The position numbers were made by a program, and so were the translations under genes. DNA of 64,000 nt, taken from Pseudidiomarina indica. Lineage in GTDB: Bacteria; Pseudomonadota; Gammaproteobacteria; Enterobacterales; Alteromonadaceae. Within the stretch, counting starts at the first letter, position 1. Each line of letters begins with the position of its first letter. The notes below the pieces were generated by a model. It was not told where the DNA came from. It worked only from the letters and a program-made list of their open reading frames with translations, and made no database searches. The stretch is taken from assembly GCF_900104245.1 (NCBI RefSeq), contig NZ_FMXN01000009.1, positions 1 to 64,000 on the forward strand. Direction: 5' to 3'. Below, piece by piece: positions 1 to 8,891 of this stretch.

Positions 1-556
1 TACCAACTGCTGGCGAAATACGTGGCGCATGCTTGGCAATACACACTCAGTACTGCTACGACAACTGCGCCAATAATGGGTTTGATTGTTTCCCACAGCT
101 TACTGAAAAAATACCCACTTGGGTCGGTATAGCTCATGGGGTTGTTCAGCACATAGCTGTAGCGGTTGTAGTTCTGGCTGTTTTTGGGTTCTTGCACAAA
201 GGGGTCGGCCTGTAAAAAGCGCCCGAGGGTAGGGTCATAAATGCGCCCCTTCATGTGCACAATCCCCAAGGCATCCATTTGCCGATGCCCGGTAAAGCCT
301 TGCTCGGTTGGCGGCAGCATGCTGCCAAGTGCAACACCGCTTGCAGTGTATATGGTTCGGGTTTGACCAAAAGCACTAAATAGCTGCTGGCTGATTATCT
401 CGCCAGTGGTGGCTAAGGTGGTAAACACCGAGCCTAAATGGTCTTTAAAGAGCAAGTACGTGGCTTCCGTGGTTGTGCTTGCGCTTTCGCGCTGCACGAT
501 GACCACGTCATCCGCCACGGTGTAGCGGTATTCGGTTAAGCCCCGGCGCCGCCACT
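1..556 (-). pseudogene. Orphan Rhs core-end fragment (displaced tip, continues off the left edge)
   Basis: Reading leftward, this stretch repeats 2059-2615 of the full Rhs gene at a nearly constant offset of 2058 bases. I count about 40 differences in 540 bases by eye, or roughly 92% identity, with most mismatches at the upstream (right) end. It encodes the last part of the Rhs core (DPFVQEP, SYTDPSG) and the start of the hydrophobic pre-toxin region, then leaves the window, so its own C-terminal domain is unseen. One base is missing near 541-545 relative to the intact copy, an in-frame stop (TAG) lies just upstream of the homology, and there is no start codon or ribosome binding site. It therefore cannot be translated alone as it stands. 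In known Rhs loci such fragments are displaced tips that can recombine with the main gene; that role here is inferred. Confidence 0.85.
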
Positions 557-616
557 AACGACGACAACTCATAAGTTATTAAAACTGGCTTAATTAGAAT
601 ATTGAACACCCTCGAT
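557..616. other. Short AT-rich spacer between orphan tip and immunity candidate
   Basis: Sixty AT-rich bases link the end of the immunity candidate to the broken upstream edge of the orphan Rhs fragment. The homology with the full-length gene stops abruptly at about 556/557, so this is the recombination or deletion junction. I see no convincing hairpin terminator or promoter. Confidence 0.4.
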
Positions 617-1171
617 TTATGTGTCGTTCATTATAACGAAGGATTGCACTTTAGTGACACCCAGGCTTGAAAAAACAATACTCAAACTATTCAGGTCACC
701 ATCCTCGTAAAAGTAAATAGAATATTCACTTTCAACTCGACCTTTACCATCAAAATATTCAATATCAACTATTTCGTTTATTCCGTCAGGGCAATTTTCA
801 TGTTTGCAATGGTTTTTAATCGATTCAGACAAATCGAGATCTTCGCCATCGATAATGTTATTTTTATGAATACCTAATTGATTGAACAAGCCAAATAACA
901 TCACAACACTGTAGTCATATATATAGCTTGGTAGTTTTAGCTCATCTTCTAAACAGGTTACTCCATCATATAGAGAGTGGATTTTATTTAATAAAATCTC
1001 ATGCCTATCTATAAAAAATCGTTCAGTAATTTCATACCTCAAACACAACCCCTTTCCAATAGGAGTGGTTTCATTATATTGCCCTAAATTAAAGGGCTCA
1101 TCTTTATAACTGGCCATCCCGGGTAAGCTGAGCGTCAACAAGGCACAGTATAATAATATTTTAATCACCAT
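617..1171 (-). CDS. Exported small protein, candidate immunity protein to the Rhs metzincin tip
   Basis: The protein is 184 aa and I do not recognise its family. An N-terminal signal peptide is clear (hydrophobic KILLYCALLTLSLPGMA, likely cleaved near residue 20), so the mature protein should lie outside the cytoplasm. The mature part is acidic and has four cysteines, including a CKHENC pair, which could form disulfides in the periplasm. Its ATG overlaps the 3' end of the Rhs gene by 11 bases, with GAGG a few bases upstream, so translation is probably coupled. It is visibly more AT-rich than the rest of the window. Position directly after a polymorphic-toxin tip is the standard place for an immunity gene, and export fits a toxin that would act in the periplasm. 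The immunity role is inference from position and signal peptide only. Confidence 0.75.
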   Translation of the reverse strand: MVIKILLYCALLTLSLPGMASYKDEPFNLGQYNETTPIGKGLCLRYEITERFFIDRHEILLNKIHSLYDGVTCLEDELKLPSYIYDYSVVMLFGLFNQLGIHKNNIIDGEDLDLSESIKNHCKHENCPDGINEIVDIEYFDGKGRVESEYSIYFYEDGDLNSLSIVFSSLGVTKVQSFVIMNDT

Positions 1172-1640
1172 AAGCCTCTATAACCCTTCTGATTTCATGG
1201 GAACTTACACTCCGAAATTCATCGTAAGTCATAATACCTCCGGTTCCTGGTGAAGCGTGATAAAACCCTAGAATATGACCGAATTCATGAGCTGCCGTAC
1301 TATAATTTCCAATAGTGGCATACCAAATTTTATTTCCGCCAATTTCGGCAGAGCCTAACCCTTCTATACCTTTGCACTTTAATGGGGTGCAGTAGGTCAT
1401 ATAAAGATCGCTATCGGCTTTAACCAATTTTATATCAACGTTAAATGTGTATCCATCGTCCGACACATTCCACATTTCTTTAATTTGCTTAATATAGATT
1501 TGTGCCTCCTTTTCAGAAACAGTACTATCGATACTTAGCGTAAGCTCAAGAGCGACAGATTTTTCATCGGTCTGAATTTTACTTTTTATTATCGGGTTTA
1601 CTTTGAGCCTCTGATCTTTAGCTTGGTGTTCCACTTCATC
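1161..1640 (-). other. Metzincin-like toxin tip domain of the Rhs protein
   Basis: This variable segment follows the conserved GAFSRLFN junction. Three His (2122, 2126, 2132) and Glu2123 form the zinc site, and Met2141 lies 19 residues after the first His within GGIMTYDE, as in metzincins such as M10/M12-type proteases. A C-x5-C pair (CTPLKC) lies about 35 residues upstream. Codon use becomes noticeably AT-richer here than in the Rhs shell, which suits a horizontally exchanged tip. Protease activity is predicted, not shown. Confidence 0.8.
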
Positions 1641-4600
1641 ATTAAACAACCGAGAAAAAGCCCCAGTTACCGCGCCATTAGCGAACTTGCCACCACTTAA
1701 ATTTGACGCGGTTCCGCCAACTAAAGCAGCAGCGGCTACGCGCCCTGCACTAAAGCGACTGCCTTTGTCTATTTTACCAATCGCCGGAGCAAAGGCTTGG
1801 GTAACGCCTGCGGCTGCAAAACCATGCCCAAACTTGCCGCCACTGAGTACGTTCATGACACCACCAGTGAGGCCGTGCATAAACACTTTGCTGTAGTAGG
1901 CGCTAGTGCCCATGCTGACATCCATGCCACTAAAGGCTTCACCAACCCCATAAAACGCAGCGGCAGCCACCGCCCCTCGCAATGCTCCCGTGAAGATATT
2001 CCCACCATTAGCAGCAGCACCTGCTGCTCCGGCTATAGCACCTGCGGTGGCGGCACCATACCAACTGCTGGCGAAATACGTGGCGCATGCTTGGCAATAC
2101 ACACTCAGTACTGCTACGACAACTGCGCCAATAATGGGTTTGATTGTTTCCCAGAGCTTACTGAAAAAATACCCACTCGGGTCAGTATAGCTCATGGGAT
2201 TGTTCAGCACGTAGCTGTAGCGGTTGTAGTTCTGGCTGTTTTTGGGTTCTTGCACAAAGGGGTCAGCTTGTAAAAAGCGCCCTAGGGTGGGGTCGTAGAT
2301 GCGCCCTTTCATGTGCACAATGCCCAAGGCATCCATTTGCCGATGCCCGGTAAAGCCTTGCTCGGTTGGCGGCAACATGCTGCCAAGTGCAACACCGCTT
2401 GCAGTGTATATGGTTCGGGTTTGACCAAAAGCACTAAATAGCTGCTGACTAATAATCTCGCCAGTGCTCGCTAAAGTGGTAAATACCGAGCCTAGGTGGT
2501 CTTTAAAAAGAAAATATGTGGCTTCACTGTGATTACTTCCACTTTGGCGCTGTACAATCACCACATCATCCGCCACGGTGTAACGGTACTCGGTTAAGCT
2601 ACCGGCGCCGCCACTGCGGGTCTTTTTCTCAAACCCGCCAACCATGTGTTTGGTGTAGGTTACGCTTTGATTACTCTCTTGCAAAACATCTTGTTGGTAG
2701 TACAGAGCTCCATGGGCATCGTAGCGCATGCTTGAACTACTGCCGTTACTGCTAATGTGGGTAACGCGATCAGCCCCATCGTAGGTGAAGGTACGGAGAC
2801 CATCATTAAGAACGTTTCCACTGGCATCATAACTAAAATTGTAAAACCGAGAGGATCCGCTTATCGGTGGAACCATTGGCGTGAGTGACATTGGAATTGT
2901 TCCACAGCAGCCAGGGGGTGGGTCGATAATAATAACGTCTTCGTCACCATCATCAAGTGACGGGGTGACCTGCATTAAGCGCATCGAACCGTCGGTGGCG
3001 TAGGTGTAATTGCCAACCCCAGTACGGAACGTGATATTACCAAAACCGTCATAACGTTGCTCGTTGGTGGTGTTTTGCGTCGTTGTTAGAGTGCCATTGA
3101 CATCGGTAAAACTTTGCTGTGTTCGACGCAAGCGGTTTAAACCATCGTAGGTATATGACTCTTGAATGTGTGTTGAAGCCCCCAAAACGCGCTCAAACTC
3201 ACTCAAGCGCGAGGTGACATTGCCCAGTGCGTCATGAGTTAAACTGACGGCGTTTAGGTCATTGCCACTATTGCGCATGCTCGTGTAAGTCAACCACCCT
3301 AAACTGTTATAAGTGCGTGTGGCCTGTTGCCCACCTTGGTAGCTAATGCTGGTGACAAGACCTTGGTCATTGGTGGCTTCAATGGTTTTAAGAACACTGT
3401 TTGTTTCCACTCGCACCAGTGCAGTAAAGTAACCATAGCTATTGTATTCACGGCGCACACTGACCGGTGCGGTGCCGCTTGGGTAGGTTGTAGTGGCTAA
3501 GCGACCGTCATTGTCGTAACTGTAGCTTTCCACATACGGTGTGCCTTCAATCATCGTTAATTGCTGACTGAGCCGTCCAGCGCTATCATAACTAAACTGT
3601 TGCTCGTGCTCAGGAGTACGACTGGCGTCACAATCGACACTCATATTACGGTGCAATGCACTGCGCACAACACGTCCAAGATTGTGTGCTGCACTGCTAT
3701 TACCATAATACCAACAACGCGTTCCCACATTTGGCTGATAACTGCGTACTTTGCGCCCAAGGCTATCGTACATGATGGCTTGCGTTTGGCCATGAGCCGA
3801 AGTTTGTTCAATTAACTCCCCAAATGCATTATAGGTGTAGCTCCAAACACCTTTAACGGGGTCATCCATCGCTATTTTATTTCCCCAGTTGTCATACAAT
3901 ATCAGGGTACTATCTAACTGGCCGCCGCTGGCGGTCACGGTCGTTTCAATTAAATTGCCACTGGCATCATAACGAAAGGCAACTTCACCGCCGAGATGGT
4001 CGACAGTACGCGTGGTTTCACCAAAGCCATTGGTGTACTCGTCACTTCGCTGGCCCTTGGCATTCGTTGAACGGGTATAATTACCCCCGATGTAAACGGA
4101 GCTTGTATTACCTTGTGGGTTTTCAATCTGTATGACACGCCCAAGCACGTCATAACTGGTGTACGTTGCAAGGGTACTATTGGGTAACGTTTCAGCAACG
4201 GGGCGACCTTGCTCATCGTAAGTCATCGATACTGTCACCCACGCACCATCAAAGCCCTGCTGTGCTTTGGCGACTATCCGCCCCCATTTGTCAGCATAGG
4301 TTTTAGTGCTCGGTTGCCCTTGGGTTTGCGTGTGTTCAACCCAAAGTGAACCTGGCTCACATTCAATACACCATTGTCTGCTGATGGTACTGACAACGCC
4401 GTCAGCTCCTTGAGTCTGTATCGCACGGCCAAAGGCATCAAACCATTGGTGCGCACTCTCACCATTAGTGTTGGTCTCGGTAATTTTGAAAACACGCCCC
4501 GACGCACTGCTCGCTGGCATGTCGTTGTATCGGTAGGTGGTTCGATAGCCCCAATGGTTTTCTTTATAGTTCACATAGCGCCCGCGGCTGTCATATACCA

Positions 4601-7600
4601 CATAACTTGAGCGGGTTTGGGGTGTGCCGCCAAGTTGCGCAACCCCACTTACGTGCGTGGCCACTTTTTGACCATAATCATCATAAACGTACTGTGTGGT
4701 TAGCTTATAGTTTGCATCATTGGGTGCCACCACCGATTCAACCAACAGGCCATCACTGCGATAGATAAAACTCGACTCTCGAGTAAAGACCGTTGCATCA
4801 TCGCTACGCGTACGGGTAACGGCGGTATGGGTTAATCGACCAAAGCGTTGGTCACCATAGGTACTGTTCGTTTGGGTCGTTTTGCTGTTCCCAGTTGCTT
4901 CATCAAGCTCAATAACACTTAATTCAGTGACATTGCCATAATCGTCATAAAACGTTGTGGTTTGCGTCGATGTGCGCAGCACCGATTGTCCTGCACTGGT
5001 ATATTGATAACCGTATTCTGTCGCACTCGCAATATACCCCATCACACCACCGTCAGCAGTGTTCCGCGTGGCGAGCTGGTTGGTCGCACTGCTGAGTAAC
5101 TGACCATTGAGTGTTTGCTCCGTGTTTATTGGCATTCCATTTAGGACATATTCGGTCGCATCAACACTTTGAAAATAATCGGTGCGTGTCACCACCCCCG
5201 ATTGTTCATCCTGGGTCTCTAACCACGCAAAACCTAACGAACCTAAGCCTTGTTTATGAACTGCGAGACCGCCATAGCGATAACTCACACTCACCTCATC
5301 CAAATCACCAGTCGCCGTCCGTACACGAGCAACTAACGGCATATGTCCTGTTATCGCAACGACATCGTCATCGTAAGAGACTAACTGGTTAGCCGACTCG
5401 TAAACATTGCTATCACTCATCGGTGCATAATCAATCTTTGTCTGCACTCCAAGGCTTGTTGTATAGCCGTCAATCACACTATCAACTTCACCATCAGCCA
5501 AACTATATAAAATCCAATGACTTCCCTGTGCAGCCAGCAAGTCCGTACGTAAGTCGGCGGTTAAAAAGCCGGGGATAAAAGTACTGGTATGGTGACGATA
5601 ACGGGCTTCTCGCCATAAAAACTCAACACCATGGTTGTCGATGTCCGCATGCGCAAAGTAATATTGCCAACGGTTATTTGTGTCCGCATGCAAAATATCT
5701 GTGCGTCCATCGTTATTCACATCGATAAACAACGTCGCCGCAACAAGTTCGTCAGTGGAGCTGATGAGCCCCGTATTTTTTTCTGGGCCAAAAAACCGTC
5801 CATTCGACAGTCTATAAAACCAACGCCCATTCCGCGCATAAGCAATATCAGATAGTCCATCGCCATTAAAATCTGCAATGCGATAGCCATCATCAGGCAT
5901 CGCCCAACTCTGGATCAAGTTTAACCGGAAGCCTTGGTTGGTTTTTTCTGAAAGAAAAACACTCAACGTCTCCGTTTCCGTGGTATTCCAATCACCACCC
6001 AAATCTAAACATTCAAGATGACTGCCAACGATAGGTATCGGTTGTCCTTGCACATAACACTGAGTCACTATCTCAGTGACTGGTATCACCATATCACTGC
6101 GTCCGTCACCATTGATATCTAACCCACTCCCCTGTGTCATATCACCAGAATTTATATACAGTGGTTCGTAGAGCTTCGCCTCCGGTGACGATGAAGTAAA
6201 CTGATACAACACAACCGGTGCTGAAAATGCGTTCGGCCACTGATTGAAATACGCATAAATGGTATTGCCATCCATATAGACAATATCTTCAGCGCCATCG
6301 CCGTTCACATCCATCACGCGCGCCTTACCATCGCGCCCAATAGCAGGTTGGCCAATATCAAATGTCGTTGAGTAAGCACCAATGGCCTGCCAATGATCAT
6401 TGTTTGAGGATACACCTAGAAGTTCCCGCACCCCGTCGCCATTCACATCAATGACTAATGTTTGGTGCGCAGGGTTCACTGTCGCCGATGTTAAGTGATG
6501 CTCAGTTGCTAAGCTCGGCCCCGCACGATAACGCCATGCCCCGTTATCAACATAAACAACATCATCAATACCGTCTCCGGTAATATCCATCACTTTTGTA
6601 TAGGGTGCATTGATGTTGGCACCAAAGCCCAGCGTCCGATGCGTAAAAGGCGTGAAAGCCGTACTATTCGGTGTCGCCACCGTTTGCCAGTCAAAATTCA
6701 CCGCTGGCGTGCATTGAGTCACCCCTAGCTCATCTTTCGCACATTGCTGAACAGCCAGCAACATCAATTTGTCATTTGGATATGCCGGTTCACGATAGGT
6801 CAGTTGATAAGTACTAAATTCTTCTTCATCCACAAGGATTTGTACTTTTTTTATCTGCGTTGACTGTGTCACCGCATACCCTGCGACGAAACCATTCAAA
6901 GGTTGAGCTTTCGCCACGCGCTCAATCACCACACGAATATAGGGAAGTTCTGATTTTATATGGTGACCACCATAGCGTACTTCACTTAAATAAGACTCAC
7001 CTGCGATATTGTCTGTCACATAAATGTATTGAATGTAATTTGACATGACATCTTCGACCGATGACATCAGCCAAGCATTCACGACACCATTTGCACCTGG
7101 AATGACTGCTGCCTGCAGATCAGATGATAATCCGGTAACAGCCATGGCATTCCCAAAATAGGTTGTTTCTTTGGCTTTCGTCACGCGCTTAAAATACGCG
7201 GGACCAACACTGCTACTCCCACCATGGGCACTAATCACGGTTCCTGGTTGGCCATTAATTCGATAAATAGACCCTGGCGAACCATAGGTCCCAGTCACCA
7301 AGTGCAAACGCTGGCCATCAAGGCAAAACCGATCGGATTGTGTGAGCGTGATAGTCCCCACATCACCATCAAAAATTGGGGTTTTACGACACCGAGTGAT
7401 TGAACTTGGCCCTTCCAAACGCCAACCGACACCGAGTTCGCCATCTCTGAAATGATGGCTTGAATACGACAGCGCTAACGCTGGCCGAACTTCACCACGC
7501 GCTATCGGTAAATCAAAGGGGATACTCAACACGGCTGCACCACTTTCATCAACCCGAAAATCGGTCGCCAAAGGTGCCACTGAGTCCTGTGCAAATGTTG

Positions 7601-7652
7601 AGAATATTGCTGTCGTAAAGCAAAAAATGAGAAAATGACAGATCCGTTGCAT
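1161..7652 (-). CDS. Giant SpvB/FG-GAP/Rhs polymorphic toxin with C-terminal metzincin-like protease
   Basis: I choose ATG at 7652 (2,163 aa), preceded by GGAT, over the in-frame GTG at 7664. Order of parts: a Sec signal peptide (to about residue 22); an SpvB-like region (about 30-320); six or more D-x-N/T-G-D-G calcium-type FG-GAP repeats (about 355-680); a TcdB-middle-like segment; many YD/Rhs repeats (about 950-1690); and the Rhs core end with DPSG near 1824. A glycine/alanine-rich hydrophobic pre-toxin region follows, containing GGKFxxG motifs and ending GAFSRLFNDE. The last 160 residues or so are the variable tip. It has HEFGHILGFYH at 2122-2132 and GGIMTYDE around Met2141, which is the zinc-binding and Met-turn signature of metzincin proteases. 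A Pro-rich insert (DPPPGCCG) interrupts the repeats near 2900-2940. The family builds a shell enclosing a toxic C-terminus; the target here is unknown. Sec export rather than a PAAR/T6SS route is suggested by the signal peptide. Confidence 0.9.
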   Translation of the reverse strand: MQRICHFLIFCFTTAIFSTFAQDSVAPLATDFRVDESGAAVLSIPFDLPIARGEVRPALALSYSSHHFRDGELGVGWRLEGPSSITRCRKTPIFDGDVGTITLTQSDRFCLDGQRLHLVTGTYGSPGSIYRINGQPGTVISAHGGSSSVGPAYFKRVTKAKETTYFGNAMAVTGLSSDLQAAVIPGANGVVNAWLMSSVEDVMSNYIQYIYVTDNIAGESYLSEVRYGGHHIKSELPYIRVVIERVAKAQPLNGFVAGYAVTQSTQIKKVQILVDEEEFSTYQLTYREPAYPNDKLMLLAVQQCAKDELGVTQCTPAVNFDWQTVATPNSTAFTPFTHRTLGFGANINAPYTKVMDITGDGIDDVVYVDNGAWRYRAGPSLATEHHLTSATVNPAHQTLVIDVNGDGVRELLGVSSNNDHWQAIGAYSTTFDIGQPAIGRDGKARVMDVNGDGAEDIVYMDGNTIYAYFNQWPNAFSAPVVLYQFTSSSPEAKLYEPLYINSGDMTQGSGLDINGDGRSDMVIPVTEIVTQCYVQGQPIPIVGSHLECLDLGGDWNTTETETLSVFLSEKTNQGFRLNLIQSWAMPDDGYRIADFNGDGLSDIAYARNGRWFYRLSNGRFFGPEKNTGLISSTDELVAATLFIDVNNDGRTDILHADTNNRWQYYFAHADIDNHGVEFLWREARYRHHTSTFIPGFLTADLRTDLLAAQGSHWILYSLADGEVDSVIDGYTTSLGVQTKIDYAPMSDSNVYESANQLVSYDDDVVAITGHMPLVARVRTATGDLDEVSVSYRYGGLAVHKQGLGSLGFAWLETQDEQSGVVTRTDYFQSVDATEYVLNGMPINTEQTLNGQLLSSATNQLATRNTADGGVMGYIASATEYGYQYTSAGQSVLRTSTQTTTFYDDYGNVTELSVIELDEATGNSKTTQTNSTYGDQRFGRLTHTAVTRTRSDDATVFTRESSFIYRSDGLLVESVVAPNDANYKLTTQYVYDDYGQKVATHVSGVAQLGGTPQTRSSYVVYDSRGRYVNYKENHWGYRTTYRYNDMPASSASGRVFKITETNTNGESAHQWFDAFGRAIQTQGADGVVSTISRQWCIECEPGSLWVEHTQTQGQPSTKTYADKWGRIVAKAQQGFDGAWVTVSMTYDEQGRPVAETLPNSTLATYTSYDVLGRVIQIENPQGNTSSVYIGGNYTRSTNAKGQRSDEYTNGFGETTRTVDHLGGEVAFRYDASGNLIETTVTASGGQLDSTLILYDNWGNKIAMDDPVKGVWSYTYNAFGELIEQTSAHGQTQAIMYDSLGRKVRSYQPNVGTRCWYYGNSSAAHNLGRVVRSALHRNMSVDCDASRTPEHEQQFSYDSAGRLSQQLTMIEGTPYVESYSYDNDGRLATTTYPSGTAPVSVRREYNSYGYFTALVRVETNSVLKTIEATNDQGLVTSISYQGGQQATRTYNSLGWLTYTSMRNSGNDLNAVSLTHDALGNVTSRLSEFERVLGASTHIQESYTYDGLNRLRRTQQSFTDVNGTLTTTQNTTNEQRYDGFGNITFRTGVGNYTYATDGSMRLMQVTPSLDDGDEDVIIIDPPPGCCGTIPMSLTPMVPPISGSSRFYNFSYDASGNVLNDGLRTFTYDGADRVTHISSNGSSSSMRYDAHGALYYQQDVLQESNQSVTYTKHMVGGFEKKTRSGGAGSLTEYRYTVADDVVIVQRQSGSNHSEATYFLFKDHLGSVFTTLASTGEIISQQLFSAFGQTRTIYTASGVALGSMLPPTEQGFTGHRQMDALGIVHMKGRIYDPTLGRFLQADPFVQEPKNSQNYNRYSYVLNNPMSYTDPSGYFFSKLWETIKPIIGAVVVAVLSVYCQACATYFASSWYGAATAGAIAGAAGAAANGGNIFTGALRGAVAAAAFYGVGEAFSGMDVSMGTSAYYSKVFMHGLTGGVMNVLSGGKFGHGFAAAGVTQAFAPAIGKIDKGSRFSAGRVAAAALVGGTASNLSGGKFANGAVTGAFSRLFNDEVEHQAKDQRLKVNPIIKSKIQTDEKSVALELTLSIDSTVSEKEAQIYIKQIKEMWNVSDDGYTFNVDIKLVKADSDLYMTYCTPLKCKGIEGLGSAEIGGNKIWYATIGNYSTAAHEFGHILGFYHASPGTGGIMTYDEFRSVSSHEIRRVIEAYGD
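2059..2615 (-). repeat. Rhs core-end repeat, copy 2 (partner of 1-556)
   Basis: This segment of the intact Rhs gene (about residues 1680-1865) is directly repeated at 1-556, same orientation, about 2.06 kb apart. Identity is near complete at the DPSG/pre-toxin end and falls to roughly 80-85% at the upstream end. Recombination between the two would delete the present metzincin tip and its immunity candidate and fuse the Rhs shell to whatever tip lies left of the window. Confidence 0.9.
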
Positions 7653-7785
7653 CGATATATCCACTTATATTTTTTTTGTTATTTTTGGTAAATTACACTT
7701 GTAGATAAATTATTCAATCTTTTTTGCAACAAAATAGAAGCAAAAATACAACTATCATTGCGATATCCTACCAAGGAGCTGAAGC

Positions 7786-8178
7786 ATGGCCCGTTACCAG
7801 ATTAAGTTTAAGCGTGTGTATGATGCGCCTGCGGCGACCGATGGTGTGCGGGTGTTGGCCGATCGACTGTGGCCTCGCGGCATCAAAAAAGTTGCACTCG
7901 CACACGATGATTGGTGCAAAGACGCCTGCCCATCACACGCTTTACGTCAGCAATATCATGCCCAGGTCATCGATTGGCCAACCTTTGCCCAGGCCTATGC
8001 TGACGAACTAGCCGCGAATCCCACTTCATTAACTCCACTACTTGCTTATGCACGGCAATCCACATTAACCTTGCTGAGTGCCGTCAAAGACGTCGAGCAT
8101 TCTCACTTGCCTGTTCTCAAGCAGGCAATTTTGACCCGACTTGAAGATGACAATGAAGAGCTCGACCACCATAACTAG
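7786..8178 (+). CDS. yeaO: DUF488 family protein (YeaO-like)
   Basis: A 130-aa cytosolic protein of the DUF488 family, with the hallmark RVLADRLWPRG near residues 22-32 and a DW...C region typical of YeaO proteins. The biochemical function of the family is not established. The start is ATG with AAGGAG seven bases upstream. It is divergent from the Rhs gene across a very AT-rich 130-base spacer. It probably forms an operon with the 2OG-Fe(II) oxygenase that follows 17 bases after its stop. Length matches the family. Confidence 0.85.
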   Translation: MARYQIKFKRVYDAPAATDGVRVLADRLWPRGIKKVALAHDDWCKDACPSHALRQQYHAQVIDWPTFAQAYADELAANPTSLTPLLAYARQSTLTLLSAVKDVEHSHLPVLKQAILTRLEDDNEELDHHN

Positions 8179-8195
8179 AATCATTGGGGATAACC

Positions 8196-8891
8196 GTGAC
8201 AACCGATTTCATTGAAGTATACGACGGTGCTTTACCCGCCGAGCTGTGCGAGCACTTGATTCAGCTATTTGAGAAAAGCCCTCATAAACAGCCAGGGCGC
8301 ACGGGCGGTGGTGTCGATCGGGAAAAAAAGCTCAGCGAAGATTTGTACCTCAACCAGCATGCTGACTACGCAAGCGAACTACGGACAATCTGTGATATCA
8401 CGACCAAGTACGCCGTCGAGTACTTTAAAAAATACCATTTTGCCCTGATAGCCCCCATCGGGCTGACGGTAAAACACCCCCAAACCGGGCAACCAGTTAA
8501 GCTTACTCATGAAAACTATGCTGAATTAGCGGCCGGTAAAGAACAAGGCTTTATGCAATTGCTCTATCGGTTAGGCCCTATCCAAGCACAAAAGTATCAA
8601 CGGGGTGAGGGCAACTACAACTACTGGCACTGTGAGGTCTTTCCTGAAAAAAACAGCGATGAGGCCTTACACCGCACCCTGTTATTCATGTTCTACTTAA
8701 ACGACGTGACGGAAGGGGGTAGTACTGATTTTTACTATCAGCAACGCTCTATCCAGCCGAAGCAAGGCCGCATGGTGATCGCTCCAGCATATTTTACGCA
8801 TACCCATCGTGGTACCACCCCACAATCCCATGATAAATACATTTTGACCAGTTGGATTTTACTCAACTCGGGCCAACAATTATTCCGGTGA
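8196..8891 (+). CDS. 2OG-Fe(II) oxygenase (prolyl-hydroxylase-like)
   Basis: I place the start at GTG 8196 (231 aa), which has GGGGA six bases upstream; an in-frame TTG at 8184 is the alternative. The protein resembles 2-oxoglutarate/Fe(II) dioxygenases of the prolyl 4-hydroxylase type. NYWHCEVFP (about 144-152) would supply the first His and an acidic ligand, here Glu instead of the usual Asp. FYLNDVTEGGSTDF is the typical mid-barrel segment, FTHTHRG supplies the distal His, and KYILTSW the 2OG-binding strand. Substrate unknown. It sits behind yeaO and converges on the OsmC gene, overlapping its 3' end by 12 bases. Confidence 0.8.
   Translation: MTTDFIEVYDGALPAELCEHLIQLFEKSPHKQPGRTGGGVDREKKLSEDLYLNQHADYASELRTICDITTKYAVEYFKKYHFALIAPIGLTVKHPQTGQPVKLTHENYAELAAGKEQGFMQLLYRLGPIQAQKYQRGEGNYNYWHCEVFPEKNSDEALHRTLLFMFYLNDVTEGGSTDFYYQQRSIQPKQGRMVIAPAYFTHTHRGTTPQSHDKYILTSWILLNSGQQLFR

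Noticed and set aside
1797..2273. 158-aa plus-strand open frame, partly repeated at 33-215
   Set aside because: It is antisense to the Rhs core end and appears twice only because that segment is duplicated. No ribosome site.
7664..7692. TTTACC-17-TATAAG promoter-like match upstream of the Rhs gene
   Set aside because: The -10 would overlap the ribosome-binding region, leaving almost no leader, so it conflicts with the chosen start.
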